From GAS368 sp965227745 (GTDB taxonomy: Bacteria > Verrucomicrobiota > Verrucomicrobiia > Opitutales > Opitutaceae), in contig OZ245769.1 in NCBI GenBank assembly GCA_965227745.1, positions 6,014,001-6,078,000 of the forward strand: DNA of 64,000 nucleotides, in the 5' to 3' direction. Position 1 is the stretch's first letter. Every line of letters starts with the position of its first letter. Shown here one piece after another: positions 34,016 to 42,314 of this stretch. The position numbers and the translations under genes were made by a program. Below the pieces are notes generated by a model. That model was not told the origin of the DNA and searched no databases. It was given only the letters and a program-made list of their open reading frames with translations.

Positions 34016-34798
34016 ATGCCCAATAGTCATCCAGTCGATGTTTTGGCTCATTCGAGTGCGACCACTCCTATGGCCGGGGCGACCGCTGGTCGCTTACCTG
34101 GAAGCATAGGCATAAATAATCACGGGAGCCGTCACGTGGCGCATCGTAATCGCAAACATAAGCGCGCACGCCTGAAGCATATGGATCCGGTTGCGGCAGC
34201 ATTTCTGCGAGCGGAGAAGGAGGGCTGGGTGAAGTATTTTTTGGCTGAAGGGGAGGGAGAAAATGGCGGTCTCGGTGAAGCGTTTTTTTCCTCAGCTATT
34301 TTGATGGCAGTTGCTTATCGCGAGACTGGGCTCCAGTCGAAGTATTTGACGATCGCCGGAGACAATGGGAATGGATATGGCCTGATGCAGGCGGACAAAA
34401 GGTCCTATCCCGATTGGATTGAGGCGGGGAGTTGGAAGGATGCCCAGAAATGCATCGAATTGGGGGCAAAGGTGCTTGCGGACAAGCGTAAGCAAATCTT
34501 TGATGGTCAGGGGAAGTCGCTTTCAGTTCGCTCAAGTAAGTCTGGCATATACTCTCATTTTGTCGGGAAAGCGATTTCCGGGACAAACCTGCTCGCTGTA
34601 TCTATCGCCGCATATAATGCGGGATTATGGCCCTACTATAGTTTTTCAAAAGGCTCCAATATCGATCAATACACGACGCAAGCGAATTACTCGAAGGATG
34701 TGCTCCAGAATTCAATGCGATTCGCTATCCTTCTCCAGGGACGTTTTTTTCCGAGCCATGGCAGCCCTTACGATACGAATTTAAGTCACTTCGCTTAA
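34016..34798 (+). CDS. Goose-type lysozyme-like (GH23 fold) protein, candidate T6SS peptidoglycan effector
   Basis: The C-terminal domain matches goose-type lysozymes. It has a catalytic-Glu segment AYRETG (compare SRES in the family), the strongly characteristic GDNGNGYGLMQADKRSY, a SIAAYNAG motif and a final YSKDV helix. It would cut the glycan backbone of peptidoglycan. No signal peptide or TM is visible. The first 55 or so residues are a Ser/Gly/His/Arg linker, so the protein would need another route to the periplasm. Lying between clpV and vgrG, it is a good candidate for T6SS cargo. I chose the ATG at 34016 (260 aa); an ATG at 33926 is in frame but would overlap clpV. Base composition is noticeably more AT-rich than the neighbours, suggesting later acquisition. 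No immunity gene is evident next to it. Confidence 0.75.
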   Translation: MPNSHPVDVLAHSSATTPMAGATAGRLPGSIGINNHGSRHVAHRNRKHKRARLKHMDPVAAAFLRAEKEGWVKYFLAEGEGENGGLGEAFFSSAILMAVAYRETGLQSKYLTIAGDNGNGYGLMQADKRSYPDWIEAGSWKDAQKCIELGAKVLADKRKQIFDGQGKSLSVRSSKSGIYSHFVGKAISGTNLLAVSIAAYNAGLWPYYSFSKGSNIDQYTTQANYSKDVLQNSMRFAILLQGRFFPSHGSPYDTNLSHFA

Positions 34799-34804
34799 AG
34801 CCAG

Positions 34805-37093
34805 ATGCCCATCAAGCAACAGTCCCGCATGATTGCCATCGACACCGCGCTGGGTGTCGACGTCTTGGGCGCGCGGAGTTTTTCCGTGCGGGAGCAGATG
34901 AGCCGGCTTTTCGAGATCGAGGTCGAACTCTGCAGCGATAACGGAGCCATCGTTTTCAACGATGTGGTGGGGCACAACGCCACGCTCCGGATGCGGCAGG
35001 CGGGCAATGTGTCGCGGTATTTCAACGGCTATGTGAGCCGCTTTGTGCAGGTGGCCAATCAGGAGGGCTACGCGCACTATCGGGCGACGCTGGTGCCGTG
35101 GTTGTGGTTTCTGACGCGCACCTCCGACTGCCGAATCTTTCAGAATAAAAAAATCCCCGAGATTATCGAAGAGGTGTTCAAGGGACATGGGTTTGACGGC
35201 TATCAACTCAAACTCTCCGGCACCTATGAGAAGTGGGAGTACTGCGTCCAATACCGCGAGACGGATTTTAATTTCGTCAGCCGCCTGATGGAGCAGATGG
35301 GCATCTATTACTATTTCACGCATGAGAATGGAAAGCACACCCTGGTGCTGGCCGATTCCGCGAGCGCGCATACGGCGCGTCCGGGTTACGACGAAGTCGA
35401 GTTTTCGCAATTGGATCGGGGCGCCGGTGCGCGTGAGATGATCACGGACTGGAGCGTGGAGCACGAAGTGCAGCCGGTCGCGTATGCACTGACTGATTTC
35501 GACTTCAAGAAACCAAAGACCTCACTGCGCTCGAACTCAAATATCGACCGCACGCACGGTGCGGCAAAGTTCGAGGTGTTCGACTACCCGGGCGAGTATG
35601 ATACCCTCGGGGAGGGTGACCGTTTGACGAAAATCCGCATCGAGGAATTGCAAGCACTGCATCATATTCAGCGGGGCAGCGCCTCCTGCCGGGGCTTGGC
35701 GGCTGGCAGTACCTTCAAACTTAAATTTCATCCCCGGTCCGATCAAAATAAGGAATATCTGATCACGGGGGTCAGTATCCATGCCGATGCGGGTGAGTTT
35801 GGGTCCAGCGATGGGGGGCAGGGTGGGACCTCTTTTAGCTGCAATTTTGAGGTAATCGAGAAGTCGTATCCCTATCGGGCGACCCGACTCACGCCCAAGC
35901 CGATCGTGCAAGGACCGCAGACCGCGATCGTGGTTGGGCCAAAAGGTGAGGAGATTTACACCGATGAGTACGGCCGGGTCAAAGTCCAGTTTCACTGGGA
36001 TCGCCACGGCAAGGCCGATGAGAATGCCTCCTGCTGGATTCGGGTGTCCCAAGGCTGGGCGGGCAAGCAGTGGGGCTCGATCTATCTGCCGCGCATCGGC
36101 CAGGAGGTCATCGTGGAGTTTCTCGAGGGCGACCCCGATGATCCGCTGATCACCGGACGAGTCTACAATGGCGAAGCGATGCCGCCCTATCCGCTGCCAG
36201 CGGAAAAGACCAAGTCGACGTTGAAATCGAATTCGAGCAAGGGCGGAGGCGGCTTCAACGAACTTCGTTTCGAGGATAAAAAGGGCAATGAGCAGATCTT
36301 CATCCACGCGGAAAAAGACGAGGACATCCGCGTCAAAAACGACGCTCGCGAGTGGATCGGGCGCAATCGGCATCTGATCGTGAAGAAGGACCAGTTCGAA
36401 ATGGTCGAGGGCGATCAGCACATGACCGTGAAGGGCGATGTGATGGCGAAGATCAAGGGTGACCACAGCGAGACCACGGATGGTGGGCACTATGTGGACG
36501 TAAAGGGCAGTGATCACCTCGCAGTTACTGGCGTGCAGAATATTTCGATCGGCTCGGATGCCAGTATGAAGGTCGGCGGCGATTGGAACAACGAGGCGAC
36601 GGGGAAGATTTCCGTCAAGGGGGGGAAGGAGATCCATGCGAAGGCCGGCACTGCAGTGGCGGTGGACGCGGGTACGACGATCCACATCAAGGCGGGCGCG
36701 AGCGTAGTCATCGAGGCCGGCGCGCAGTTGTCGCTGAAAGTGGGCGGCAACTTTATCGATATTAATCCGGGGGGCGTTTTCATCAAGGGCGCGATGGTCA
36801 TGATCAACAGCGGCGGGGCCGCGGGATCGGGCAGCGGTAGTTCGCCCACCGCCCCGGTGGCGCCCGAGGTGCCCGACTTGCCCAAGGACCCGAAGAAGGC
36901 GGACGATGCGAAATCGGGTGCCGTCACCACGGCCTCATCCACCCCGATCACGACATCCAAGGGAACGTACGACTCGGTCAAAGTCGTGGAGTACAGCCCC
37001 GCCGCGCTGGTGCTCAAGCAGGCGGCGAAAGATGGCACGCCGTTTTGCGAAGAGTGCGAACGGGCCAAACAACAACAGGGAGGGGCGAAATGA
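34805..37093 (+). CDS. vgrG: T6SS spike protein VgrG (TssI)
   Basis: VgrG trimers form the puncturing spike on the Hcp tube and carry effectors or a PAAR tip. The protein is 762 residues. The gp27-like part covers about residues 1-375, with the family's RTSDCRIFQNKKIPEII and YRETDFNFVSRLMEQ.GI.YYF. The gp5-like OB fold follows with DEYGRVKVQFHWDRHGK and WIRVSQGWAGKQWGS..LPRIGQEV. A DUF2345-like beta-helix ends about residue 680. A roughly 80-residue Pro/Lys/Ser linker and tail carries a CEEC motif (GTPFCEEC) near the end. No enzymatic extension is seen. It starts 6 bp after the lysozyme-like gene and its stop overlaps the next start (ATGA). Confidence 0.96.
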   Translation: MPIKQQSRMIAIDTALGVDVLGARSFSVREQMSRLFEIEVELCSDNGAIVFNDVVGHNATLRMRQAGNVSRYFNGYVSRFVQVANQEGYAHYRATLVPWLWFLTRTSDCRIFQNKKIPEIIEEVFKGHGFDGYQLKLSGTYEKWEYCVQYRETDFNFVSRLMEQMGIYYYFTHENGKHTLVLADSASAHTARPGYDEVEFSQLDRGAGAREMITDWSVEHEVQPVAYALTDFDFKKPKTSLRSNSNIDRTHGAAKFEVFDYPGEYDTLGEGDRLTKIRIEELQALHHIQRGSASCRGLAAGSTFKLKFHPRSDQNKEYLITGVSIHADAGEFGSSDGGQGGTSFSCNFEVIEKSYPYRATRLTPKPIVQGPQTAIVVGPKGEEIYTDEYGRVKVQFHWDRHGKADENASCWIRVSQGWAGKQWGSIYLPRIGQEVIVEFLEGDPDDPLITGRVYNGEAMPPYPLPAEKTKSTLKSNSSKGGGGFNELRFEDKKGNEQIFIHAEKDEDIRVKNDAREWIGRNRHLIVKKDQFEMVEGDQHMTVKGDVMAKIKGDHSETTDGGHYVDVKGSDHLAVTGVQNISIGSDASMKVGGDWNNEATGKISVKGGKEIHAKAGTAVAVDAGTTIHIKAGASVVIEAGAQLSLKVGGNFIDINPGGVFIKGAMVMINSGGAAGSGSGSSPTAPVAPEVPDLPKDPKKADDAKSGAVTTASSTPITTSKGTYDSVKVVEYSPAALVLKQAAKDGTPFCEECERAKQQQGGAK

Positions 37094-37650
37094 GCGAGCG
37101 AGCAACCCAGCCCGCGAATGAGACCGTGGTGCAGGCGGTGATGGATCGTCTGTTTGCCGATTCGACGCTGAATACGTTTGTGATCTTGGATGGCGCGGCG
37201 ATCCCGGACCTCTTGCCGAAGTTAGACGCGGAAGGGCCTGAGCATGTCTGCCTGTACCGCGGAGAGTTGGAGCCTGATATGGCGGAGTGTGCGCCGTACC
37301 TTGTGCGACTCGTGGAAGGCAGTCCCTTCACCCAGTGGGTAGTGACGGAGGGGTGGGGAAATCACTGGGGCGTGTTCGTTTTGGCGGCGACGGACATCAA
37401 CACCCTGCGCCGGCATTTTCGCGGGTTCCTGCTCGTGATGAGCCCGGCGGGGAAGCGATTGTATTTCCGCTATTACGATCCGCGCGTGCTGAGAAAATAC
37501 CTGCCCACTTGCAACGTGGATGAGGGGCGAACTATTTTCGGCCCAGTGAAGTGTTATCTAGCGGAGGATGAAGATTCATCCCAGGTTTTGCGCTTCACAC
37601 CGGACAAAAATGCTCCGCGCAAGGAGATGCTTCCTCTCGCCTCCCGCTAG
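37090..37650 (+). CDS. DUF4123 domain protein (Tap/TEC-type T6SS effector adaptor)
   Basis: DUF4123 proteins are cytoplasmic adaptors that load particular effectors onto VgrG. The protein is 186 residues from the ATG at 37090, which overlaps the vgrG stop as ATGA and has a purine-rich AGGGAGGGG just upstream; an in-frame codon at 37045 lies inside vgrG and is rejected. Family features are FVILDGAAIPDLL near residue 23, CLYRGEL, APYLVRL, GNHWGVFV, LRRHFRGFLLV and YFRYYDPRVLRKYLPTC. The adaptor's own cargo is usually encoded close by, which draws attention to the unknown genes at 37662-40477. Confidence 0.88.
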   Translation: MSERATQPANETVVQAVMDRLFADSTLNTFVILDGAAIPDLLPKLDAEGPEHVCLYRGELEPDMAECAPYLVRLVEGSPFTQWVVTEGWGNHWGVFVLAATDINTLRRHFRGFLLVMSPAGKRLYFRYYDPRVLRKYLPTCNVDEGRTIFGPVKCYLAEDEDSSQVLRFTPDKNAPRKEMLPLASR

Positions 37651-37661
37651 CCCCACGCCCC

Positions 37662-38021
37662 ATGCTTCGTATTCGTCAAGATCAGATGCAGGTTATGAGT
37701 GACGCGATGCTATCGCAGTTCATTCAACGCATGGTCGCGCATGTGAGGCGCGATTTCCCCGTGTTTGCCGCCAAATACAAAGAGATGGAATTGAAAAAGG
37801 TGGTCAGCGAAGGCATCCAGACTGCGGCCACGTACAAGATAGAGTCGGAATTCGATGTGGCGCGTTATATTGATCTCACCTGCCGACTAGGCGTGGACTT
37901 CGACCGAAACCCGCAGGTGACGTGGCCGGGCAAAATCCTTCAACGCGAGGATCTCTGGTCATGGGAAAAAATGGATGAACTCGAAAGCCAACTCGCGCTT
38001 ACCGCGCCGAGATCTTCCTGA
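37662..38021 (+). CDS. Small T6SS VgrG-operon protein of unknown function
   Basis: The protein is 119 residues, mainly helical, without signal peptide or TM. The opening pattern (IRQDQMQVMSD, then F..RMVAHVRRDFP near residue 30) and the later YGI-like DVARYIDLTCRLGVDFD resemble small proteins that often follow DUF4123 genes in T6SS vgrG operons. I know no established function for that group. Twelve bp separate it from the adaptor and 2 bp from the next start, so it is clearly in the same transcript. A chaperone or adaptor-helper role is a guess from position. Confidence 0.65.
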   Translation: MLRIRQDQMQVMSDAMLSQFIQRMVAHVRRDFPVFAAKYKEMELKKVVSEGIQTAATYKIESEFDVARYIDLTCRLGVDFDRNPQVTWPGKILQREDLWSWEKMDELESQLALTAPRSS

Positions 38022-38023
38022 GC

Positions 38024-39526
38024 ATGGCGACTACTTCGAAAACTCCCGCAGGAACAGTGGCCCAGTGTCCCGCAGCACAGCAGCCCTGTTGCTTTAAGAC
38101 CGTTACACTCGCTTGCTCGCATACCAAAGCCAGCTCCGAGCTAGGGGCGAGCGTACGGAAGTATAAACTGGTCCTGCCCCTCCGCCCCGGGGACAAAAAC
38201 CCGCCGCAGTTGCATGTCTTGGCCGGCCATACGCACGGAGACATCATTACTATTACGGTGTCAGGTGGTTCGTGCAAAAAAGGCAAAAGCAAGTGGCCGG
38301 GCGTCATGGCAACTCCCGAAGCCGGCGGCACGGAGGTGGTTGGCACGAAGGAACTGAAGCTGGATGCCCGCTGCACGGCGATCAGCCTCCAGGACGACTG
38401 GCCTACCTACCTTTGGCCGTTGGAATCGCCCCCTAATGTCTACTATATCCACCCGCTCGCCTGCGCCGGTGCCAACCGGGCATCTGCGTTGGTCAAGGTG
38501 TTTCCCAACATCAAGTGGGAGATTGAAATCATGGTCAACTTTGGGGGCAGCGAAAAGGCGAAGTCCATCCAAGATCGGACGTATTCGGTAGGGGTAAAGC
38601 AGGCTTCCAAGGGATATTCTGGCGCCGTCAAAGTAACTTATGACAAGACCACAATCGACATTGGGCCGCAGTTTGAGAAGTACGCCAAAGCAACGCTAAA
38701 ACTCCTCGACACGATCAAACAATTTTCAGGCACCCTAGGCCCCATCCTCACTAAGATGGGTAATGTCGAAATCGCCGTTGAGTACCCAAAAATCGGATTA
38801 ACCTATACCTATCAAACCCTCGAGCTGGAGGACAATTACGGGCTCGATTGTTCTTATGCCGTCACGTTCAAGGCCGATCCCTTGTTCCGGGTAAAGGCGA
38901 AGACGGATATCTTGAACTGGGTGCTCACGGTCGCCACCGGACCGCTGCAAACGGTGCTCCGGAAGATCAAAGACAAGCTAGCCTCGGGCGTTGGCTCCGA
39001 AGGAAAAGTCCAGGCCAAGGCAAAACTGGCGATCGAGCTTACTGTCTCAGGTGGTATCAGCGGCGAGTTAAAATGGGAAAAGCGGAAGGGGCAGGCCTTC
39101 AAGGACGCCTCGAAGGAAGGATTCATTGACGTCTCGATTCCGCTCACCATCGAAGGCATTGCCGAGGCAACGCTGGATGTTTTCATCCTCAGCGCCGGCG
39201 CGGGCGTCAAAGCGGGAGCCAAGACCGCGATTGGCGCAAAATTATTGGCGAAGCAGGATGACGAAGGGAAGCACGGCGTGTATGCTCAGGGCCAATTCCG
39301 TTGGGAAGGAATCAAGGTGTACTATGCCGCGTACACCAAGGGGGGGATCAAGTTCGATGAACCGCCCGAAGAGGAACATGATGTGCCTCGTGGTACGGTC
39401 ACCACGCAGGCTGGAAAAGGCAGCAATCTGGAGGGAAAGAAGGAGTCGTCCGACGAATGTACGCTCGTTGAGCCTCATTTTTGGCCGCAAGAGCCGGGGA
39501 AGCATTATCTATTCGGCGAGCCGTAA
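38024..39526 (+). CDS. Unknown 500-aa protein, candidate T6SS cargo/effector
   Basis: I do not recognise a named family. The protein has no signal peptide. Its N-terminus is Cys-rich (AQCPAAQQPCCF, then TLACSH). A beta-rich first half includes HTHGDIITITVSGG. Around residues 200-330 come amphipathic segments (YAKATLKLLDTIKQFSG and LNWVLTVATGPLQTVL). Around residues 385-410 is a small-residue Ala/Gly/Ile stretch (LDVFILSAGAGVKAGAKTA) that could insert in a membrane. The tail is acidic and ends near VEPHFWPQEPG. It follows the DUF4123 adaptor and the small protein with a 2-bp gap, the usual place for adaptor-dependent cargo. Effector status is inferred from context only; a structural T6SS accessory is possible. 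Confidence 0.45.
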   Translation: MATTSKTPAGTVAQCPAAQQPCCFKTVTLACSHTKASSELGASVRKYKLVLPLRPGDKNPPQLHVLAGHTHGDIITITVSGGSCKKGKSKWPGVMATPEAGGTEVVGTKELKLDARCTAISLQDDWPTYLWPLESPPNVYYIHPLACAGANRASALVKVFPNIKWEIEIMVNFGGSEKAKSIQDRTYSVGVKQASKGYSGAVKVTYDKTTIDIGPQFEKYAKATLKLLDTIKQFSGTLGPILTKMGNVEIAVEYPKIGLTYTYQTLELEDNYGLDCSYAVTFKADPLFRVKAKTDILNWVLTVATGPLQTVLRKIKDKLASGVGSEGKVQAKAKLAIELTVSGGISGELKWEKRKGQAFKDASKEGFIDVSIPLTIEGIAEATLDVFILSAGAGVKAGAKTAIGAKLLAKQDDEGKHGVYAQGQFRWEGIKVYYAAYTKGGIKFDEPPEEEHDVPRGTVTTQAGKGSNLEGKKESSDECTLVEPHFWPQEPGKHYLFGEP

Positions 39527-39574
39527 GTCGTCCTCTTTCCGGAGAATTGCGCAGCCATATTTTCGCCGATCCCT

Positions 39575-40477
39575 ATGCCGACCCCTGACCAACAGCCTTT
39601 CTTTACCGTTCGAATCGATATCAGCGGCTGTCGTTTCACGGTCAGTCTCAACGACGTGCCCCTCTTCGAAAACCCGCGGGGATTTCCGCTTACGGTCGAG
39701 TTGCCGGTCAATCAGTATATGATTTCGGGGGCCAATGAATTATCGTTTGCGCTCAAACCGGCGGATGAGAGCGGACGATTCGACGAAGGCGTTCGGGCTA
39801 TGATCACGCTGAAGTCGCGGCGCAACGGAGCGCCGCGGGATACAGCCGTGGCTGTGACCGGAATCGTCTTTTCAATGGCCGACGCCAAAGGGCGACCGGG
39901 AAGGGGCTTGGGCGAAAGCCCCCCGAGTGGAAAACTCGATTCGACGCGCCAGTTTAGCCCCTCACCATTGGGCGATGTGACTGTGGAAGAGGTCGTTGCG
40001 GCCGGGTCGCCGGCGGCGGGGGACATAAAGGTCAGCCGCAAGGTAACGCTGACAGTGCCGTTTCCTCCTTGGGTCTGGCTGTCATCCCAGACGATTACGA
40101 TCAACAGTGCTTCGCAGGCTGAATTGTTGGCTGCTTATCAAGCGTTCTGGAAGGTCCTAAGTGCGCGGGATGCGACGACCGCGATGGCAAGGTGTGAAAC
40201 GAAATTACGAGAAATCGGCGCGGCGTTCTACTTAAATGCGCAAGAAGCGAGGGACTATATTCAAATCGATACACTTCTGAATGACGACGACGTGCAGCTC
40301 TACAAGTTTGTTTCGGAGGGCGTGAAAATGCAATTGGCGGGCAACAATCGCCTCGCGCGCTTGGTCAGTAGAAAAGGGCAGTCTCCTATTGTATTTGTGG
40401 AAAAGGACCACAGCGCCGGCCATTACGTGGAGCTATGGTTTTGTCGGACGGCAAAGGAGTGGTTGATCGTCCGCTGA
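39575..40477 (+). CDS. Unknown 300-aa protein, possible partner or immunity protein of the upstream gene
   Basis: There is no signal peptide or TM, so the product should be cytoplasmic. Residues 1-100 look like a beta-sandwich: FTVRIDISGCRFTVSLNDVPLF, then the VNQYMISGANELSF segment. Similar N-termini occur in unnamed proteins of T6SS islands, to my recollection. A linker with Gly/Ser/Pro follows. The C-terminal 130 residues are a helical then beta domain (LLAAYQAFWKVLSARD, ending HYVELWFCRTAKEWLIV), resembling the fold style of small ligand-binding NTF2-like or snoaL-like domains, but not firmly. Position 48 bp after the candidate effector makes an immunity role conceivable. Function unknown. 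Confidence 0.45.
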   Translation: MPTPDQQPFFTVRIDISGCRFTVSLNDVPLFENPRGFPLTVELPVNQYMISGANELSFALKPADESGRFDEGVRAMITLKSRRNGAPRDTAVAVTGIVFSMADAKGRPGRGLGESPPSGKLDSTRQFSPSPLGDVTVEEVVAAGSPAAGDIKVSRKVTLTVPFPPWVWLSSQTITINSASQAELLAAYQAFWKVLSARDATTAMARCETKLREIGAAFYLNAQEARDYIQIDTLLNDDDVQLYKFVSEGVKMQLAGNNRLARLVSRKGQSPIVFVEKDHSAGHYVELWFCRTAKEWLIVR

Positions 40478-40663
40478 GCGGGCAATTCGAATGAGCCAAG
40501 CATGCCCTCCTTCTCCCTTCGTTCGTTTCATCTGTGTCACGTGGAACATCTAGACCTGTAATTCAACGATCCTATATCGCCCGAACTTCGTCGGCCTGCG
40601 GTTGGTAGTAATTCGCCCGATTTCCAATACTAAGATAACATCGCCCGTCTCACCCTGATTCCC

Positions 40664-41293
40664 ATGCAAATTGAAAATCTCAAAGAGAAAATTAGGGAAA
40701 TTAGCGATATCGCGGCAACGGTGCCGGAGGAGTTCCGCCAAAAGTGTTTCGAGTTACTCATGCTCCATTTGCTGGGGGTGCAGAATCCGCCCCCGTTGCC
40801 GCCGCCGCCCCTGGCTTCAGCTCCAACGCCGACGCCTTGGGGATCCGGTCCGCCGTTTACCGTACCTCGTCCGGCGTATTCTGGCGCTCCGCCGATGACG
40901 ACGCTGCTTTCCGCGTTCGTGAAAAAGATCGGCCTTACGCAGGACCAGTTTTCCCGGGTGGTGGGCTATATGCATGGTAATGTCGTTTTCTTTTGCGAAC
41001 CGGCCACCGAAAAGTCGGCACAGGCGCAAATCGAATGGGCACTTTTGCTGGCGTTGAAAAATGCGATCACCAAGGGTTCTTTTTTGGTCGATGCGGAGGA
41101 GGTGCGGCTGATTTGTCAGGAGAAGGGTGTGTTCGACCGGCGTAATTTCTTTCCGGTGTTTAAACGCCATTCGGACTACTTCCGGAGCGAAGTGGAGCAG
41201 GGCGGGCGTCCTCAGCTCCTGACCAGCAAGGGATTGGCGGCGCTCGGTGTCCTGCTGAAATCGTTGGCGGAAAGGGTGGGGACGATCCCTTAA
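40664..41293 (+). CDS. Unknown 209-aa protein with proline-rich linker
   Basis: A short helical N-terminus (IENLKEKIREISDIAATVPEEF) is followed by a Pro/Ala/Thr linker at residues 43-75 that includes PPPLPPPP. A C-terminal alpha/beta domain covers about residues 80-209. The C-domain has LTQDQFSRVVGYMHGNVVFF, then ALLLALKNAITKGSFLVDAEEVRLICQ, FDRRNFFPVFK, and a closing LLTSKGLAALGVLLKSLAE, which reads like a winged-helix ending. No catalytic motif is seen. A 186-bp gap precedes it, the second-largest in this module, so it may begin its own transcript. It may be an adaptor or regulator; no function is assigned. Confidence 0.45.
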   Translation: MQIENLKEKIREISDIAATVPEEFRQKCFELLMLHLLGVQNPPPLPPPPLASAPTPTPWGSGPPFTVPRPAYSGAPPMTTLLSAFVKKIGLTQDQFSRVVGYMHGNVVFFCEPATEKSAQAQIEWALLLALKNAITKGSFLVDAEEVRLICQEKGVFDRRNFFPVFKRHSDYFRSEVEQGGRPQLLTSKGLAALGVLLKSLAERVGTIP

Positions 41294-41318
41294 CCAACAA
41301 GGCGGACTTCTCATTATT

Positions 41319-42050
41319 ATGGCCTTTCTTTCCGGACTCTTTTCGCGACCCGCCCCGGCGGCGGCGGCGCCCGCTCCGGTACAATTTCAGATTCCCGCGG
41401 CGATGCCTAAACTTGCGACTGGCTCTCCTACCGAGGTCGCGGCGCGGGCGGGCCTGAGCAATGCGGCCGGCGTGCCGACGGCGACAGCGGTTACGAGTAA
41501 GCCGGCGTATTTGACGGCGCTGCTGCAGCAGCAGAAGCCAGTGGAGGCGGTATCATTTCTGGCGTATGCGCTGCCTGAGCGTGATGCGGTGAAGTGGGCG
41601 GCGCAGTCCTGTGAGTTGGTGGCGGCGAAGCAAACTCCCGTCGACAAGCGCGCGAGCGAAGCCGCTCAGCGCTGGATCGCGCAGCCGACGGCGGCGAACC
41701 AGCAAGCGGCGGGAGCTTCGGCGGCTGAGGCCGGTCACGCGGGTCCAGGGGCCTGGGCCGCACAGGCGGCAGCGTGGGCCACTCCGGCAGCGGGGGCGGC
41801 TCCCGGCGCGCCCAGCGTGGCGCCCGATCTGTTGGGTAAAGCGGTGGCGGGTTCGGTCATGCTGGCTGCGGCTTTAGCCAAACCCAACTTTATCTTGCCG
41901 GTTCCGGGAATATATCCCGCCGTGTCGGGTAATATTCCCGATATTACACAGTCGGGAACGGTGGTGCCGCCGACGACAGAGACGAACCGTGAATTGTGTC
42001 TACTTTATAAACCGTTTATTGATCGCGGCATAGCATTAGCGGCCACGTGA
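41319..42050 (+). CDS. DUF6931-like T6SS-associated protein
   Basis: The protein is 243 residues. A Pro/Ala-rich N-terminal tail (about 1-55) leads into a helical domain with the pattern I associate with DUF6931 proteins of T6SS islands. It has KPVEAVSFLAYALPERDAVKWAA near residue 74, W.AQPTAANQQAA, a GPGAWAAQAAAW segment, and VAPDLLGKAVAGSVMLAAAL near residue 185. No enzyme motif and no signal peptide are present. Function of the family is unknown; co-occurrence with PAAR and VgrG genes suggests a role around the spike. The family name is from memory and should be verified by profile search. Confidence 0.6.
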   Translation: MAFLSGLFSRPAPAAAAPAPVQFQIPAAMPKLATGSPTEVAARAGLSNAAGVPTATAVTSKPAYLTALLQQQKPVEAVSFLAYALPERDAVKWAAQSCELVAAKQTPVDKRASEAAQRWIAQPTAANQQAAGASAAEAGHAGPGAWAAQAAAWATPAAGAAPGAPSVAPDLLGKAVAGSVMLAAALAKPNFILPVPGIYPAVSGNIPDITQSGTVVPPTTETNRELCLLYKPFIDRGIALAAT

Positions 42051-42314
42051 AGGGTGGGAGCGGGAGCGAGGCGGGAGAAAAATCGTAATTGCATATTCTT
42101 GTATATTGAGAAGTGGATTTGAGACCTAGAATTTATTGTTTTCTTGTTTAGAAACACGCGCGGCGTGGTGTGTGCTTGCATTTTATTTTATATGAATAAA
42201 TCTCAGCTGGCCCGCTTGTTCCGATGAAGAATTTATAGAATTCTTCCACCTCTCCTGCTTCCCCGTAAACTCCAGCCGGCGGTGCTCGGCCGGCCGAATT
42301 CCGACTGCTTCCCC
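42051..42314 (+). promoter_or_regulatory. AT-rich 264-bp spacer before the PAAR gene, possible promoter
   Basis: After a G-rich stretch (42051-42080) the sequence becomes markedly AT-rich up to about 42245, unlike the rest of the locus. A possible sigma70-like pair is TTGAGA (42106-42111) and TAGAAT (42127-42132), spacer 15 bp, about 180 bp before the PAAR ATG. No coding frame of interest is seen. It may be the promoter for the PAAR/membrane-complex half of the cluster, or a junction left by module exchange. Confidence 0.35.
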
